Positions 41,836-50,269 of a stretch of 64,000 nucleotides of DNA are shown one piece after another. The position numbers were made by a program, and so were the translations under genes. The notes under the pieces were generated by a model, which searched no databases, was not told the origin of the DNA, and saw nothing but the letters and a program-made list of their open reading frames with translations. Positions within the stretch are counted from its first letter, which is position 1; each line of letters starts with the position of its first letter. Origin of the DNA: Actinomadura macrotermitis (lineage in GTDB: Bacteria > Actinomycetota > Actinomycetes > Streptosporangiales > Streptosporangiaceae); contig NZ_WEGH01000002.1 of NCBI RefSeq assembly GCF_009604375.1, positions 458,073 through 522,072 of the forward strand, written 5' to 3'.

Positions 41836-42939
41836 TCACTTGGCCTTGGGGGTGAGCTGCAGGTCCAGGGTGTTGCCCGGACCGGTGATCGAGGAGCCGA
41901 GCAGCCCGGTCAGCGGGCCGCAGTCCTTGAGCGCGGCCAGGTCGTAGCCGCCCTTGATGCGGCCCCCGGCGGCGGCGTCGAACGCCCCCTCCGAGGTGAG
42001 CGTCACCTCGGACGGGGTGGTGGTCTGGCACTTGTCCCCGCCGCCGAGCGGGAGGCCGAACAGGGTGAACGACGACAGCCTGGTCAGGATGGAGACCCTG
42101 CCGGTGAGAGCGCCGCCCTTGAGCGTTCCGGTGGCCTTGTCCTGCGCCTCCGGCCGGACGGTCGCCTCGACCGGCAGGAAGCCGAACACCTTGAAGGTGC
42201 CCTTGGTCTGGTCGAGGGCGAGCGCCGCGGTGAAGGCGCCCGCGGCGTCCAGGTCGGCCTGCGCGGCGCCGGTGATCGGCAGGTTCCCGCCGGCCGCCTT
42301 GATCAGGCTGGTGCCCTTGACGTCGTAGTCGTGGTGCGAGCCGGTCCCGCCACCGCCGCCACCGATCTGGACGGTCGCCAGCGTGGGGTCCTGGCCGGGC
42401 TCGACGGTGCACTCGGACTCGAAGGTGTCCAGCCCGCTCAGGGTGCCGTCGGACAGCCGCGGCGTCAGCGTCAGCAGCAGGTCACCGACGTTGATCTTGG
42501 CGGTGCCGGGCTTGCTGAACTTGATCGCCGGGGACTTGCCGTGCGCGTTCACGGCGAACCCGCCGGAGGCGGGCAGCTCGGTCTTCTCCAGGGTGGTGGG
42601 CACCTTGACCTCGACGTCGCCCTGCGGCGCCGCCACCGTCGCCTTCGCGCCGGCGGTGCCCTCCAGGGTGACCGTGCCGACCTCGCGCAGGCCCTGGGCC
42701 GACTTGGCGCCGACCTGGGCGACCGCGTCCACCACGATCGGCGGGAGGAAGGAGCCGACCTCGGCCTGCTTGGGGACGTCGGACTTCATCGACACGGTGA
42801 CCAGCTGCGGACCCAGCAAGGGGAACTGGCACTGGTACCGCAGTGTCAGCGACACCGGGTCCGCTGATGCCGGGCCGCCGCACACGGTCAGGCCCGCCAG
42901 GGCCAGACCGGTGGCGGCCAGGATGGACTTGACTCTCAC
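41836..42939 (-). CDS. Secreted DUF6801 protein with glycine linker (array member 1)
   Basis: The product is 367 residues from GTG 42939, preceded by CGAGAGGTA. The signal peptide ends at PASA-DPVSLTLRYQC (~26). An N-terminal DUF6801 beta-domain (~27-190) opens with LTLRYQCQFPLLGPQLVTVSMKSDVPK. A short GGGGGGTG linker replaces the Fn3 repeats of its neighbours. The C-terminal module (~205-367) matches that of the other four (GTFKVFGFLPVEATV, RIKGGYDLAALKDCGPLTGLLG, GNTLDLQLTPK). There is no LPxTG or lipobox, so it is secreted or held at the wall by another means. It is the most divergent of the five paralogues. Confidence 0.85.
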   Translation of the reverse strand: MRVKSILAATGLALAGLTVCGGPASADPVSLTLRYQCQFPLLGPQLVTVSMKSDVPKQAEVGSFLPPIVVDAVAQVGAKSAQGLREVGTVTLEGTAGAKATVAAPQGDVEVKVPTTLEKTELPASGGFAVNAHGKSPAIKFSKPGTAKINVGDLLLTLTPRLSDGTLSGLDTFESECTVEPGQDPTLATVQIGGGGGGTGSHHDYDVKGTSLIKAAGGNLPITGAAQADLDAAGAFTAALALDQTKGTFKVFGFLPVEATVRPEAQDKATGTLKGGALTGRVSILTRLSSFTLFGLPLGGGDKCQTTTPSEVTLTSEGAFDAAAGGRIKGGYDLAALKDCGPLTGLLGSSITGPGNTLDLQLTPKAK

Positions 42940-42992
42940 GTGCTACCTCTCGCTGGGTTCGTTTCCGCTACGCCGGGGGCGGCGCCGGGGGA

Positions 42993-44441
42993 CTAGCTCT
43001 TGGGGGACAGGGTCAGGTCGATGGTGTTGCCGGCGCCCTTGGTGAAGGCGCTGAGCAAGGGGGTGAGCGCGCCGCAGTCCTTGATCTCGGACAGGTCGTA
43101 GGTGCCCTTGATCCGACCGCCCTTCAGTGGCTCGAACCCGCCGGGCTCGGAGGTCAGCGTGATGTCGGACGGGGCGGCGGTCCGGCAGTTCTCACCGCCA
43201 CCGATCGAGATACCGAACAGGGAGAAAGCCGGCAGCTTTGCGGTCACCCTGGAGTGCGCGGTGAGCGTGCCGGACTTCAACGTGCCGGTCGTCTCACCCT
43301 CGGGCACCAGCACGATGCCGGCCTGCACCGGCAGGAAACCGAAGATCTTGAAGTCGCCCTTGGTCGGCTGGAGCGCCAGGTCCGCGGTGAACTCGCCCGT
43401 CAACGGCTTCAGCTTCGCCTCCACGGTGCCGTCCAGCGCCGCGGTCCCGTTCGGGGCCTTGACGAACGTCGACCCCTTCAGCGTGTACCGGTAGTCCATG
43501 GGCGCACTGGTGCTCGACTGGGTGTGCACGGTGATCGCCAGCGGGGTGGACTTGCGGTCGTTCTCCCCTGTGGCCCGCACCGTGAAGGTGTAGCCGGTGT
43601 CCGGGGACAGCCCGGTGATCGTGGCCGTGGTGGTCTTGGCATCGGTGCTCGCCACGACCTTGCCCGCGGCGTCATAGACCTCGTAGCCGGCCAGATCGCC
43701 GTTGAGGTAACCCACCAGCTCGGGGTCGACCATCGCCTGCCAGGTCAGGGTCGCCGTGGTGTCGGTGGTGACACCGGCTCCGTTGACCGGCGGCGACAGT
43801 TCGCCATGGTGGATGCCGCCGGGATTGGGATCGGGGACGGGGTCGGCCGGCGCGATCTCGGGCAGGGTGAAGGAGGTGTTCTGGCCGGGCAGCACTGTGC
43901 ATCTGATTTTGCCGAAAGCTTCAGGAAGCGGGACCTCCGGAGCGGTCCGCACGCTGTTCGCCAGGTTCAGCACCAGATCGCCCAGGTCGAACTTGGCGGG
44001 CCCGGGCTCGGCCAACCTGACAGGAGGGATGAAGCCCGTCCCCTTCAGGCCGGACGGCGTCTCCTCCAGCGCGAGCGGCACCCCGAAGGACACCTCACCT
44101 TGCGGCGCGGAAAGCATGGCCTCCAGCCTCGCCGTTCCCCGCAGTTGCTCGATGCCGGCCTGCTCGAAAGCTGCCTGCGTCGTCTCGTTCACTGCGGCCA
44201 GCATGTCGACCCGGATCTTGGGGGTGGGGACGCCCACCTGGATCGATCGGGGGAAGTCCACGTTGAACTTGGCGACCATGGTCTGCTCGGGTACCAGCGG
44301 GAACGCACAGCTGTACTTCAGAGTCATCGACGCGGGGTCCGCCGACGCGGGGCCTGCGGTCACGACACCGAGCGCACCGGCGGCCAGGCTGCAGGCGACG
44401 GCTGCCACCCGCAGTCCGGTCGTTCCTGGCCTGTTTCTCAC
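42993..44441 (-). CDS. Secreted DUF6801 protein with one Fn3 domain (array member 2)
   Basis: The product is 482 residues taken from GTG 44441 (VRNRPGTTG). A signal peptide ends at PASA-DPASMTLKYSC. DUF6801 follows, then one Fn3 domain (TLTWQAM, GDLAGYEVYDAAGKVVASTD, TATITGLSPDTGYTFTVRA). Then comes the shared C-terminal module (YRYTLKGSTFVKAPNGTA, LTGEFTADLALQPTKGDFKI, FGISIGGGENCRTAAPSDI, IKGTYDLSEIKDCGALTPLL). The last ~480 bases are almost identical in DNA to those of array member 3, showing recent duplication or gene conversion. The cell-surface role is inferred from the Fn3 and signal peptide. Confidence 0.85.
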   Translation of the reverse strand: MRNRPGTTGLRVAAVACSLAAGALGVVTAGPASADPASMTLKYSCAFPLVPEQTMVAKFNVDFPRSIQVGVPTPKIRVDMLAAVNETTQAAFEQAGIEQLRGTARLEAMLSAPQGEVSFGVPLALEETPSGLKGTGFIPPVRLAEPGPAKFDLGDLVLNLANSVRTAPEVPLPEAFGKIRCTVLPGQNTSFTLPEIAPADPVPDPNPGGIHHGELSPPVNGAGVTTDTTATLTWQAMVDPELVGYLNGDLAGYEVYDAAGKVVASTDAKTTTATITGLSPDTGYTFTVRATGENDRKSTPLAITVHTQSSTSAPMDYRYTLKGSTFVKAPNGTAALDGTVEAKLKPLTGEFTADLALQPTKGDFKIFGFLPVQAGIVLVPEGETTGTLKSGTLTAHSRVTAKLPAFSLFGISIGGGENCRTAAPSDITLTSEPGGFEPLKGGRIKGTYDLSEIKDCGALTPLLSAFTKGAGNTIDLTLSPKS

Positions 44442-44501
44442 CGGGTCGCCTTTCGGAGGGGAGCTTCGCTCGGTCGCTTCATCGGCACGGGATCGCATGG
44501 G

Positions 44502-46175
44502 CTACTTCCCGAGGGTCAGGACAGCGTCGACGGTGTTGCCGGCGCCCTTGGTGAAGGCGCTGAGCAAGGGGGTGAGCGCGCCGCAGTCCTTGATCTCGGA
44601 CAGGTCGTAGGTGCCCTTGATCCGACCGCCCTTCAGTGGCTCGAACCCGCCGGGCTCGGAGGTCAGCGTGATGTCGGACGGGGCGGCGGTCCGGCAGTTC
44701 TCACCGCCGCCGATCGAGATACCGAACAGGGAGAAAGCCGGCAGCTTGGCGGTCACCCTGGAGTGCGCGGTGAGCGTGCCGATCTTCAACGTGCCGGTCG
44801 TCTCACCCTCGGGCACCAGCACGATGCCGGCCTGCACCGGCAGGAAACCGAAGATCTTGAAGTCGCCCCTGGTCGGCTGGAACGCCAGGTCCGCGGTGAA
44901 CTCGCCCGTCAACGGCTTCAGCTTCGCCTCCACGGTGCCGTCCAGCACCGCGGTCCCGTTCGGAGCCTTGACGAACGTCGAACCCTTCAACGTGTATCCG
45001 TACTTCACCGTGCCGGAGGTCATGCTGATCGTCAGGGGGTCGGACCTGTTGCCCCTGGCGTCCTTGGCCCGCACCGTGAAGACGTAGTCCCGGCCGGGCT
45101 CCACCCCGGTGATCGTGGTCGTGGTGGTCTTGGCGTCGGTGACCGCCACGACCTTGCCGGTGGCGGCGTCGTAGACCTCGTAGCCCGCCAGGTCGCCGTC
45201 GATGTCGGTGGCCGCGTCCCACGACAGGATCACCGAGTCCGCGGAGGCGGTGATGGTCCCGTTGGCGGGGGCGGAGGGGGCGTGGTTCCCCAGCGGGGAC
45301 GGCTGGGTGGTCACGTTGACGGCTTCGGAGGCCGCGGAGAAGTTGCCCGCCTTGTCCCTGGCCCGCACCGTGAAGGTGTAGCCGGTGTCCGGGGACAGCC
45401 CGGTGATCGTGGCCGTGGTGGTCGCGGCGTCGGTGGACACCAGGACCTTGCCGTCGGCGCCGAGGACGTCGTAGCCCGCCAGATCGCCGTCGGCATCGGT
45501 CGACGCACCCCACGTCAGCGTCGCCGACTCCGAGGTGGTGGTGCCCGACGGCCGGCCCGGCGTGGTCGGCGGGATGCCGAAGCCGTAGCCGACCTGGAAC
45601 TCGGCGAAGACGATGCTCTGGCCCGGCTGGACCGTGCACGCGATGGCGTGGACGTCGGCGGCCGGGTCGTCGATCTTCACTTCGTTGCCGGCGGTGTCGC
45701 GCGGGGTGATGTCCAGCGTCATGTCGCCCAGGACGATCCTGCCGGGGCCGGGCTTACGGAGCGCGATCATCGGCTTGAAGACCTGCGGCGGGGCGTCGCC
45801 CACCGTGACCGGCACCCCGAGCGTCACGGTGCCGCTCGGCGCCTCCAGCTTGGCCGCCAGCTTTCCGGTGCCGTTCGCCGTCTTGGCCCCCACCCGCTCC
45901 AGCGCGGACCAGAACGCCGCGTTGAGGGTGGCCACGGCCTCGAACTCGGGCTTGAAGGAGGCCGTGGTCGAGACCACCTTGGGAACGTCCCCCTTCACCT
46001 TGACGACGATGTCCTGCTCCCCGACCAGCGGGAGGAGGCACCGGTACTTCAGGGTCATCGACACGGGGTCCGCCGACGCGGGGCCTGCGGTCACGACACC
46101 GAGCGCACCGGCGGTGAGGACGCCGGCCACGCTCACGGCCAGGGACGACCTGAGCATTCCTGAGATGTCTCTCAT
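44502..46175 (-). CDS. Secreted DUF6801 protein with two Fn3 domains (array member 3)
   Basis: The product is 557 residues, ATG 46175 behind GAGAGGTGA. The signal peptide ends at PASA-DPVSMTLKYRC. DUF6801 is followed by two Fn3 domains (~205-390), each with GDLAGY-[DE]-V and TTTATITGL-like segments, and the shared C-terminal module. The marker sequence TAGCCCGCCAG recurs 291 bp apart (45181 and 45472), the same 97-codon period as in array member 4. The C-terminal module ends in VDAVLTLGK instead of the usual IDLTLTPK. It is 2-60 bp from its neighbours, so the array is probably one transcription unit with internal stops. Confidence 0.87.
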   Translation of the reverse strand: MRDISGMLRSSLAVSVAGVLTAGALGVVTAGPASADPVSMTLKYRCLLPLVGEQDIVVKVKGDVPKVVSTTASFKPEFEAVATLNAAFWSALERVGAKTANGTGKLAAKLEAPSGTVTLGVPVTVGDAPPQVFKPMIALRKPGPGRIVLGDMTLDITPRDTAGNEVKIDDPAADVHAIACTVQPGQSIVFAEFQVGYGFGIPPTTPGRPSGTTTSESATLTWGASTDADGDLAGYDVLGADGKVLVSTDAATTTATITGLSPDTGYTFTVRARDKAGNFSAASEAVNVTTQPSPLGNHAPSAPANGTITASADSVILSWDAATDIDGDLAGYEVYDAATGKVVAVTDAKTTTTTITGVEPGRDYVFTVRAKDARGNRSDPLTISMTSGTVKYGYTLKGSTFVKAPNGTAVLDGTVEAKLKPLTGEFTADLAFQPTRGDFKIFGFLPVQAGIVLVPEGETTGTLKIGTLTAHSRVTAKLPAFSLFGISIGGGENCRTAAPSDITLTSEPGGFEPLKGGRIKGTYDLSEIKDCGALTPLLSAFTKGAGNTVDAVLTLGK

Positions 46176-46257
46176 GTTTCACCTCTCGCGGGGCTACACA
46201 GGAGCTGCTTCATCGGAGCCGAGGCGCCGGCGGGGACGACGTGTCAGCGAGCGGGGA

Positions 46258-46288
46258 CGGCCCCGGGCTCGGGGAGAGCCCGGGGCCG
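46258..46288 (-). terminator. Perfect 13-bp hairpin after array member 4
   Basis: CGGCCCCGGGCTC (46258-46270) and GAGCCCGGGGCCG (46276-46288) pair perfectly around a 5-nt loop, 7 bp after the stop of the 46296-48914 gene on the minus strand. It probably attenuates or ends transcription between array members 4 and 3. Confidence 0.8.
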
Positions 46289-46295
46289 CGAGGGG

Positions 46296-48914
46296 TTACT
46301 TCTTGGGCTTCGGCGTCAGGGTGACGTCGATGGTGTTGCCCTTGCCCTGAGTGAAGACGCTCAGGATCGGGGTGAGCAGGTTGCAGTCCTTGATCGCGGA
46401 CAGCTCGTACTCGCCCTTGATCTGGCCGCCCTTGAGCGCCTGGAACCCGCCGGCCGCCGAGGACAGCTTGATGTCGGACGGCTTGACCGTCTGGCACTTC
46501 TCACCGCCGCCCAGCGGGATGCCGAACAGCGTGAACGACGGCAGCTTGACGTTCACCTTGGAGTTGGTGGTGAGCGTGTTGCTCTTCAGCGTGCCGGTCG
46601 TCTTGCCCAGCGGCTCCAGCACGATCCCGGCCTGCACCGGCAGGAACCCGAGGATCTTGAAGTCGCCCTTGGTGGGCTGGAACGCCAGGTCCGCGGTGAA
46701 GTTACCGGTCAGCGCGTCGAGGCTGGCGTCCACGGTGCCGTTCAGCGGCGCGGTCCCGTTCGGGGCCTTGACGAACGTCGAGCCCTTCAGGGTGTACCCG
46801 TAGTTGATGGGACCGCCGTCGCCGCCCTTCTGGGTGTGCGCCGTGATCGACAGGGCCTCGGACTTGTTGCCCTTGGCGTCCTTGGCCTTCACCGTGAAGG
46901 TGTAGTCCTTGTCCGCGTCCAGGCCGGTCACCGTCGCCGTGGTGGTCTTGGCGTCGGTGGACGCCACGACCTTGCCGGCGGCGTCGTAGACGTCGTAGCC
47001 GGCCAGGTCACCGTCCTCGTCGGTCGACGCGTCCCACTTCAGGGTCGCCGAGTCCTTGGTGGTGGTGCTGGACCCGTTGGCCGGCGTGGTCGGCGCGTGG
47101 TCGGCGGGAGCCTTCGGCTTGGTGTGCACGGTGCCGGCGTCGGAGGCGTCGGAGACGTGCCCCTCCTTGTCCTTGGCCTTCACCGTGAAGGTGTAGTCCT
47201 TGTCCGCGTCCAGGCCGCTGATCGTGGCCGTGGTGGTCTTGGCGTCGGTGGACGCCACCACCTTGCCGGCCGCGTCGTAGACGTCGTAACCGGCCAGGTC
47301 ACCGTCGGCGTCGGTCGACGCGCCCCAGGTGAGCGTCGCCGAGTCCTCCGTGGTGGTACCGCTCGGCTTGCCCGGCTTGGTCGGCGCGGTGCCCTCCGGC
47401 TTGCCCGGCTTGGTGTGCACCGTGACGGGCGCGGAGGCGTCGGAGGTGTTGCCCTTGGCGTCCTTGGCCTTCACCGTGAAGGTGTAGTCCTTGTCCGCGT
47501 CCAGACCGGGGATCGTCGCCGTGGTGGTCTTGGCGTCGGTGGACGCCACGACCTTGCCCGAGGCGTCGAGGACGTCGTAACCGGCCAGGTCACCATCGGG
47601 GTCGGTCGACGCGCCCCAGGTGAGCGTCGCCGCGTTCTCGGTGGTGGTGCCGGACGGCGTGCCCGGCTTGGTCGGCGGGTGGTCGACCGGGGCCTTCGGC
47701 TTGGTGTGCACCGTGACCGCGTCGGAGGCGTCGGAGACGTGCGCGGCCTTGTCCTTGGCCTTCACCGTGTAGGTGTAGTCCTTGTCCGCGTCCAGGCCGC
47801 TGATCGTGGCCGTGGTGGTCTTGGCGTCGGTGGACGCCACCACCTTGCCGGCGGCGTCGTAGACGTCGTAACCGGCCAGGTCACCGTCGGCGTCGGTCGA
47901 CGCGCCCCAGGTGAGCGTCGCCGAGTCCTCCGTGGTGGTACCGCTCGGCTTGCCCGGCTTGGTCGGCGCGGTGCCCTCCGGCTTGCCCGGCTTGGTGTGC
48001 ACCGTGACGGCCTCGGACGCCGGGGAGACGTGCGCGGCCTTGTCCTTGGCCTTCACCGTGTAGGTGTAGTCCTTGTCGGGCGACAGGCCGGCGATCGTGG
48101 CCGTGGTGGTCTTGTCGTCGGTCGACGCCACCACCTTGCCCGCGGCGTCGTAGACGTCGTAACCGGCCAGGTCGCCATCGGGGTCGACCGACGGACCCCA
48201 GGTCAGCGTCGCCGAGTTCTCGGTGGTGGTGCCGCTCGGCTTGCCGGGCGCGGGCGGCGCGACGCCGCCGCCGCCCGGCGGAGTGATGTCGAACTCGGCC
48301 AGGGTGACGTTCTGACCCGGCTGGATCTTGCACGCCACCTTGTGGATGTCATAGTCCGGGTCGTCGAGGGTGACCTCGGCGCCGTCGGAGTCACGCGGGG
48401 TGATGTTCAGCATCAGCGCGCCCACGTTGATCTTGGCGTGGCCGGCCTTGCTGAACTTCAGCGACGGCGCGGTGCCCGAGCCGTGCATGTCGAACGGAAT
48501 CGGGGTGTCGCTGGGCGGCAGCGCGGTCTTGTCCAGCTTGACCGGAACGCCGACCGCCACGTCACCCTGCGGCGCGAGCACGGTCGCGTCCGCGCGGGCG
48601 CTACCTTCCAGCGTCGCAACACCGGCGATGTTCAGGGCCGAGTAGGTCTTGGCGGTCTGCGTGGACACCACGTCGACCACGATCTTGGGCGTGGCGGTGT
48701 TCACCGGGATCGTCGTGGGGACATCAGACTTGATCTTGGCGACCACGGTCTCGTCCCCCAGCAGGGGGAAGCCACAGGTGTACTTCAGCGTCAGGTTCAC
48801 CGGGTCCGCCGACGCGGGACCGGCGACCGCTCCCAGCATTCCGGCGACCATGCCGCCGGCGGCGGCCGTCGCCAGAGCCAGCCGGATCTTGCCCGATTTG
48901 CTCTTGATATTCAA
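46296..48914 (-). CDS. Secreted DUF6801 protein with five Fn3 repeats (array member 4)
   Basis: The product is 872 residues. The likely start is TTG 48914, preceded by CGAGAGGTGA, giving (M)NIKSKSGKIRLALA; the corresponding codon in array member 5 is GTG. The signal peptide ends at PASA-DPVNLTLKYTC. DUF6801 occupies ~37-215, a Pro/Gly hinge PPGGGGVAPPAPG follows, then five Fn3 repeats of 97 residues (~225-705), and the shared C-terminal module (~710-872). The repeats are nearly identical, each containing GDLAGYDV and KTTTATI. It is probably an extended cell-surface or extracellular rod, with the end modules doing the binding. Confidence 0.9.
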   Translation of the reverse strand: MNIKSKSGKIRLALATAAAGGMVAGMLGAVAGPASADPVNLTLKYTCGFPLLGDETVVAKIKSDVPTTIPVNTATPKIVVDVVSTQTAKTYSALNIAGVATLEGSARADATVLAPQGDVAVGVPVKLDKTALPPSDTPIPFDMHGSGTAPSLKFSKAGHAKINVGALMLNITPRDSDGAEVTLDDPDYDIHKVACKIQPGQNVTLAEFDITPPGGGGVAPPAPGKPSGTTTENSATLTWGPSVDPDGDLAGYDVYDAAGKVVASTDDKTTTATIAGLSPDKDYTYTVKAKDKAAHVSPASEAVTVHTKPGKPEGTAPTKPGKPSGTTTEDSATLTWGASTDADGDLAGYDVYDAAGKVVASTDAKTTTATISGLDADKDYTYTVKAKDKAAHVSDASDAVTVHTKPKAPVDHPPTKPGTPSGTTTENAATLTWGASTDPDGDLAGYDVLDASGKVVASTDAKTTTATIPGLDADKDYTFTVKAKDAKGNTSDASAPVTVHTKPGKPEGTAPTKPGKPSGTTTEDSATLTWGASTDADGDLAGYDVYDAAGKVVASTDAKTTTATISGLDADKDYTFTVKAKDKEGHVSDASDAGTVHTKPKAPADHAPTTPANGSSTTTKDSATLKWDASTDEDGDLAGYDVYDAAGKVVASTDAKTTTATVTGLDADKDYTFTVKAKDAKGNKSEALSITAHTQKGGDGGPINYGYTLKGSTFVKAPNGTAPLNGTVDASLDALTGNFTADLAFQPTKGDFKILGFLPVQAGIVLEPLGKTTGTLKSNTLTTNSKVNVKLPSFTLFGIPLGGGEKCQTVKPSDIKLSSAAGGFQALKGGQIKGEYELSAIKDCNLLTPILSVFTQGKGNTIDVTLTPKPKK
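46836..48258 (-). repeat. Five tandem Fn3-coding repeats, 291-bp period
   Basis: The marker CCGGCCAGG falls at 46999, 47290, 47581, 47872 and 48163, exactly 291 bp (97 codons) apart each time. Units 2 and 4 share long identical DNA stretches, including the linker with TGCCCGGCTTGGTCGGCG. Such an array can change copy number by recombination. Confidence 0.95.
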
Positions 48915-48931
48915 CGTCTCACCTCTCGGAA

Positions 48932-48964
48932 GCGGTCCCGGGCTCGCGATGAGCCCGGGACCGC
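48932..48964 (-). terminator. Perfect 14-bp hairpin after array member 5
   Basis: GCGGTCCCGGGCTC (48932-48945) and GAGCCCGGGACCGC (48951-48964) are perfectly complementary with a 5-nt loop. It follows the stop of the 48980-50269 gene by 15 bp on the minus strand and precedes array member 4. It is similar in design to the 46258 hairpin. Confidence 0.82.
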
Positions 48965-48979
48965 ACTAGCTAGGGGGGA

Positions 48980-50269
48980 CTAGCTCTTCGGCTTGGGGGT
49001 CAGGGTGAGGTCGATGGTGTTGCCCTTGCCCTGGGTGAAGACGCTCAGGATCGGGGTGAGCAGGTTGCAGTCCTTGATCTCGGACAGGTCGTAGGTGCCC
49101 TTGATCGTGCCGCCCTTGAGCGCCGGGAACCCGCCGGGCTCGGAGGCCAGCTTGATGTCCGACGGGGTGGTGGTCTTGCAGTTCTCACCGCCGCCGATCG
49201 GGATGATGCCGAACACCCGGAACTGCGGCAGCTTGGTGATCACCTTGGAGTTGGTGGTCAGGGTGTTGCTCTTCAGCGTGCCGGTCGTCTTGCCCTGGAA
49301 GTCCAGGACGATGTCGGCCTGCACCGGCAGGAAGCCCAGGATCTTGAAGTCGCCCTTGGTGGGCTGGAGCGCCAGGTCGGCGGTGAAGTTACCGGTGAGC
49401 GCGTCGAGGTTGGCGTCCACGGTGCCGGTCAGCGGCGCGGTGCCGTTCGGGGCCTTGACGAACGTCGAGCCCTTGATCGTGTACCCGTACTTGATGCCGC
49501 CGTCGCCGGGGGGCGTGGTCTGCGGCGTGGTCGCCGGAGTGGTCTCCGGAGTGGTCTGCGGGGTCGTCTCCGGCGTGGTCTGCGGAGTCGTCTGCGGGGT
49601 CGTCTCCGGCGTGGTCTGCGAGCCGGTGCCGTCGGTGATGTCGAACTCGGCCAGGGTGGCGTTCTGACCCGGCTGGATCTTGCACGCCACCTTGTGGATG
49701 TCGTAGTCCGGGTCGTCGAGGGTGACCTCGGCGCCCTCGGAGTCACGCGGGGTGATGTTCAGCATCAGCGCGCCCACGTTGATCTTGGCGTGGCCGGCCT
49801 TGCTGAACTTCAGCGACGGCGCGGTGCCCGAGCCGTGCATGTCGAACGGAATCGGGGTCTCGCTGGCCGGCAGCGCGGTCTTGTCCAGCTTGACCGGCAC
49901 GCCGACCGCCACGTCGCCCTGCGGCGCGAGCACGGTCGCGTCCGCACGGGCGCTGCCTTCCAGCGACGCGACACCGGCGATGTTCAGGGCCGAGTAGGTC
50001 TTGGCGGTCTGCGTGGACACCACGTCGACCACGATCTTGGGCGTGGCGGTGTTCACCGCGATCGTCTTGGGGACGTCAGACTTGATCTTGGCGACCACGG
50101 TCTCCTCCCCCAGCAGGGGGAAGCCACAGGTGTACTTCAGCGTCAGGTTCACCGGGTCCGCCGACGCGGGACCGGTGGCCAGCACGGCGAAGGTGCCGGC
50201 GACCATGCCGCCGACGGCGGCGGTGGACAGGGCCAGCCGGATCTTCTGGGACTTGCTCTTGACGTTCAC
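48980..50269 (-). CDS. Secreted DUF6801 protein with Pro/Thr stalk (array member 5)
   Basis: The product is 429 residues, taken from GTG 50269 ((M)NVKSKSQKIRLALS), behind CGAGAGG. The signal peptide ends at PASA-DPVNLTLKYTC. The DUF6801 domain is almost the same as in array member 4 over ~180 residues. The Fn3 region is replaced by ~30 residues of TTP-E/Q repeats (PETTPQTTPQTTPETTPQTT then PETTPATTPQTTPPG), a flexible, possibly glycosylated stalk. The shared C-terminal module follows. It is the first gene of the array, so the main promoter should lie upstream in 50270-50978. Confidence 0.88.
   Translation of the reverse strand: MNVKSKSQKIRLALSTAAVGGMVAGTFAVLATGPASADPVNLTLKYTCGFPLLGEETVVAKIKSDVPKTIAVNTATPKIVVDVVSTQTAKTYSALNIAGVASLEGSARADATVLAPQGDVAVGVPVKLDKTALPASETPIPFDMHGSGTAPSLKFSKAGHAKINVGALMLNITPRDSEGAEVTLDDPDYDIHKVACKIQPGQNATLAEFDITDGTGSQTTPETTPQTTPQTTPETTPQTTPETTPATTPQTTPPGDGGIKYGYTIKGSTFVKAPNGTAPLTGTVDANLDALTGNFTADLALQPTKGDFKILGFLPVQADIVLDFQGKTTGTLKSNTLTTNSKVITKLPQFRVFGIIPIGGGENCKTTTPSDIKLASEPGGFPALKGGTIKGTYDLSEIKDCNLLTPILSVFTQGKGNTIDLTLTPKPKS

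Noticed and set aside
46836..48258. Regular direct repeats suggesting a CRISPR array
   Set aside because: The 291-bp units are in-frame Fn3 coding repeats without unique spacers, and no cas gene is present.
43254..48983. Long plus-strand open frames (969 and 715 codons) opposite the DUF6801 array
   Set aside because: Their repeats mirror the Fn3 repeats on the other strand and they lack signal peptides, domains or sensible starts. They are antisense shadows.
41836..50269. Sortase-anchored surface proteins
   Set aside because: No LPxTG-like motif, terminal hydrophobic helix or basic tail is present at the C-termini; all end in the soluble beta-module.
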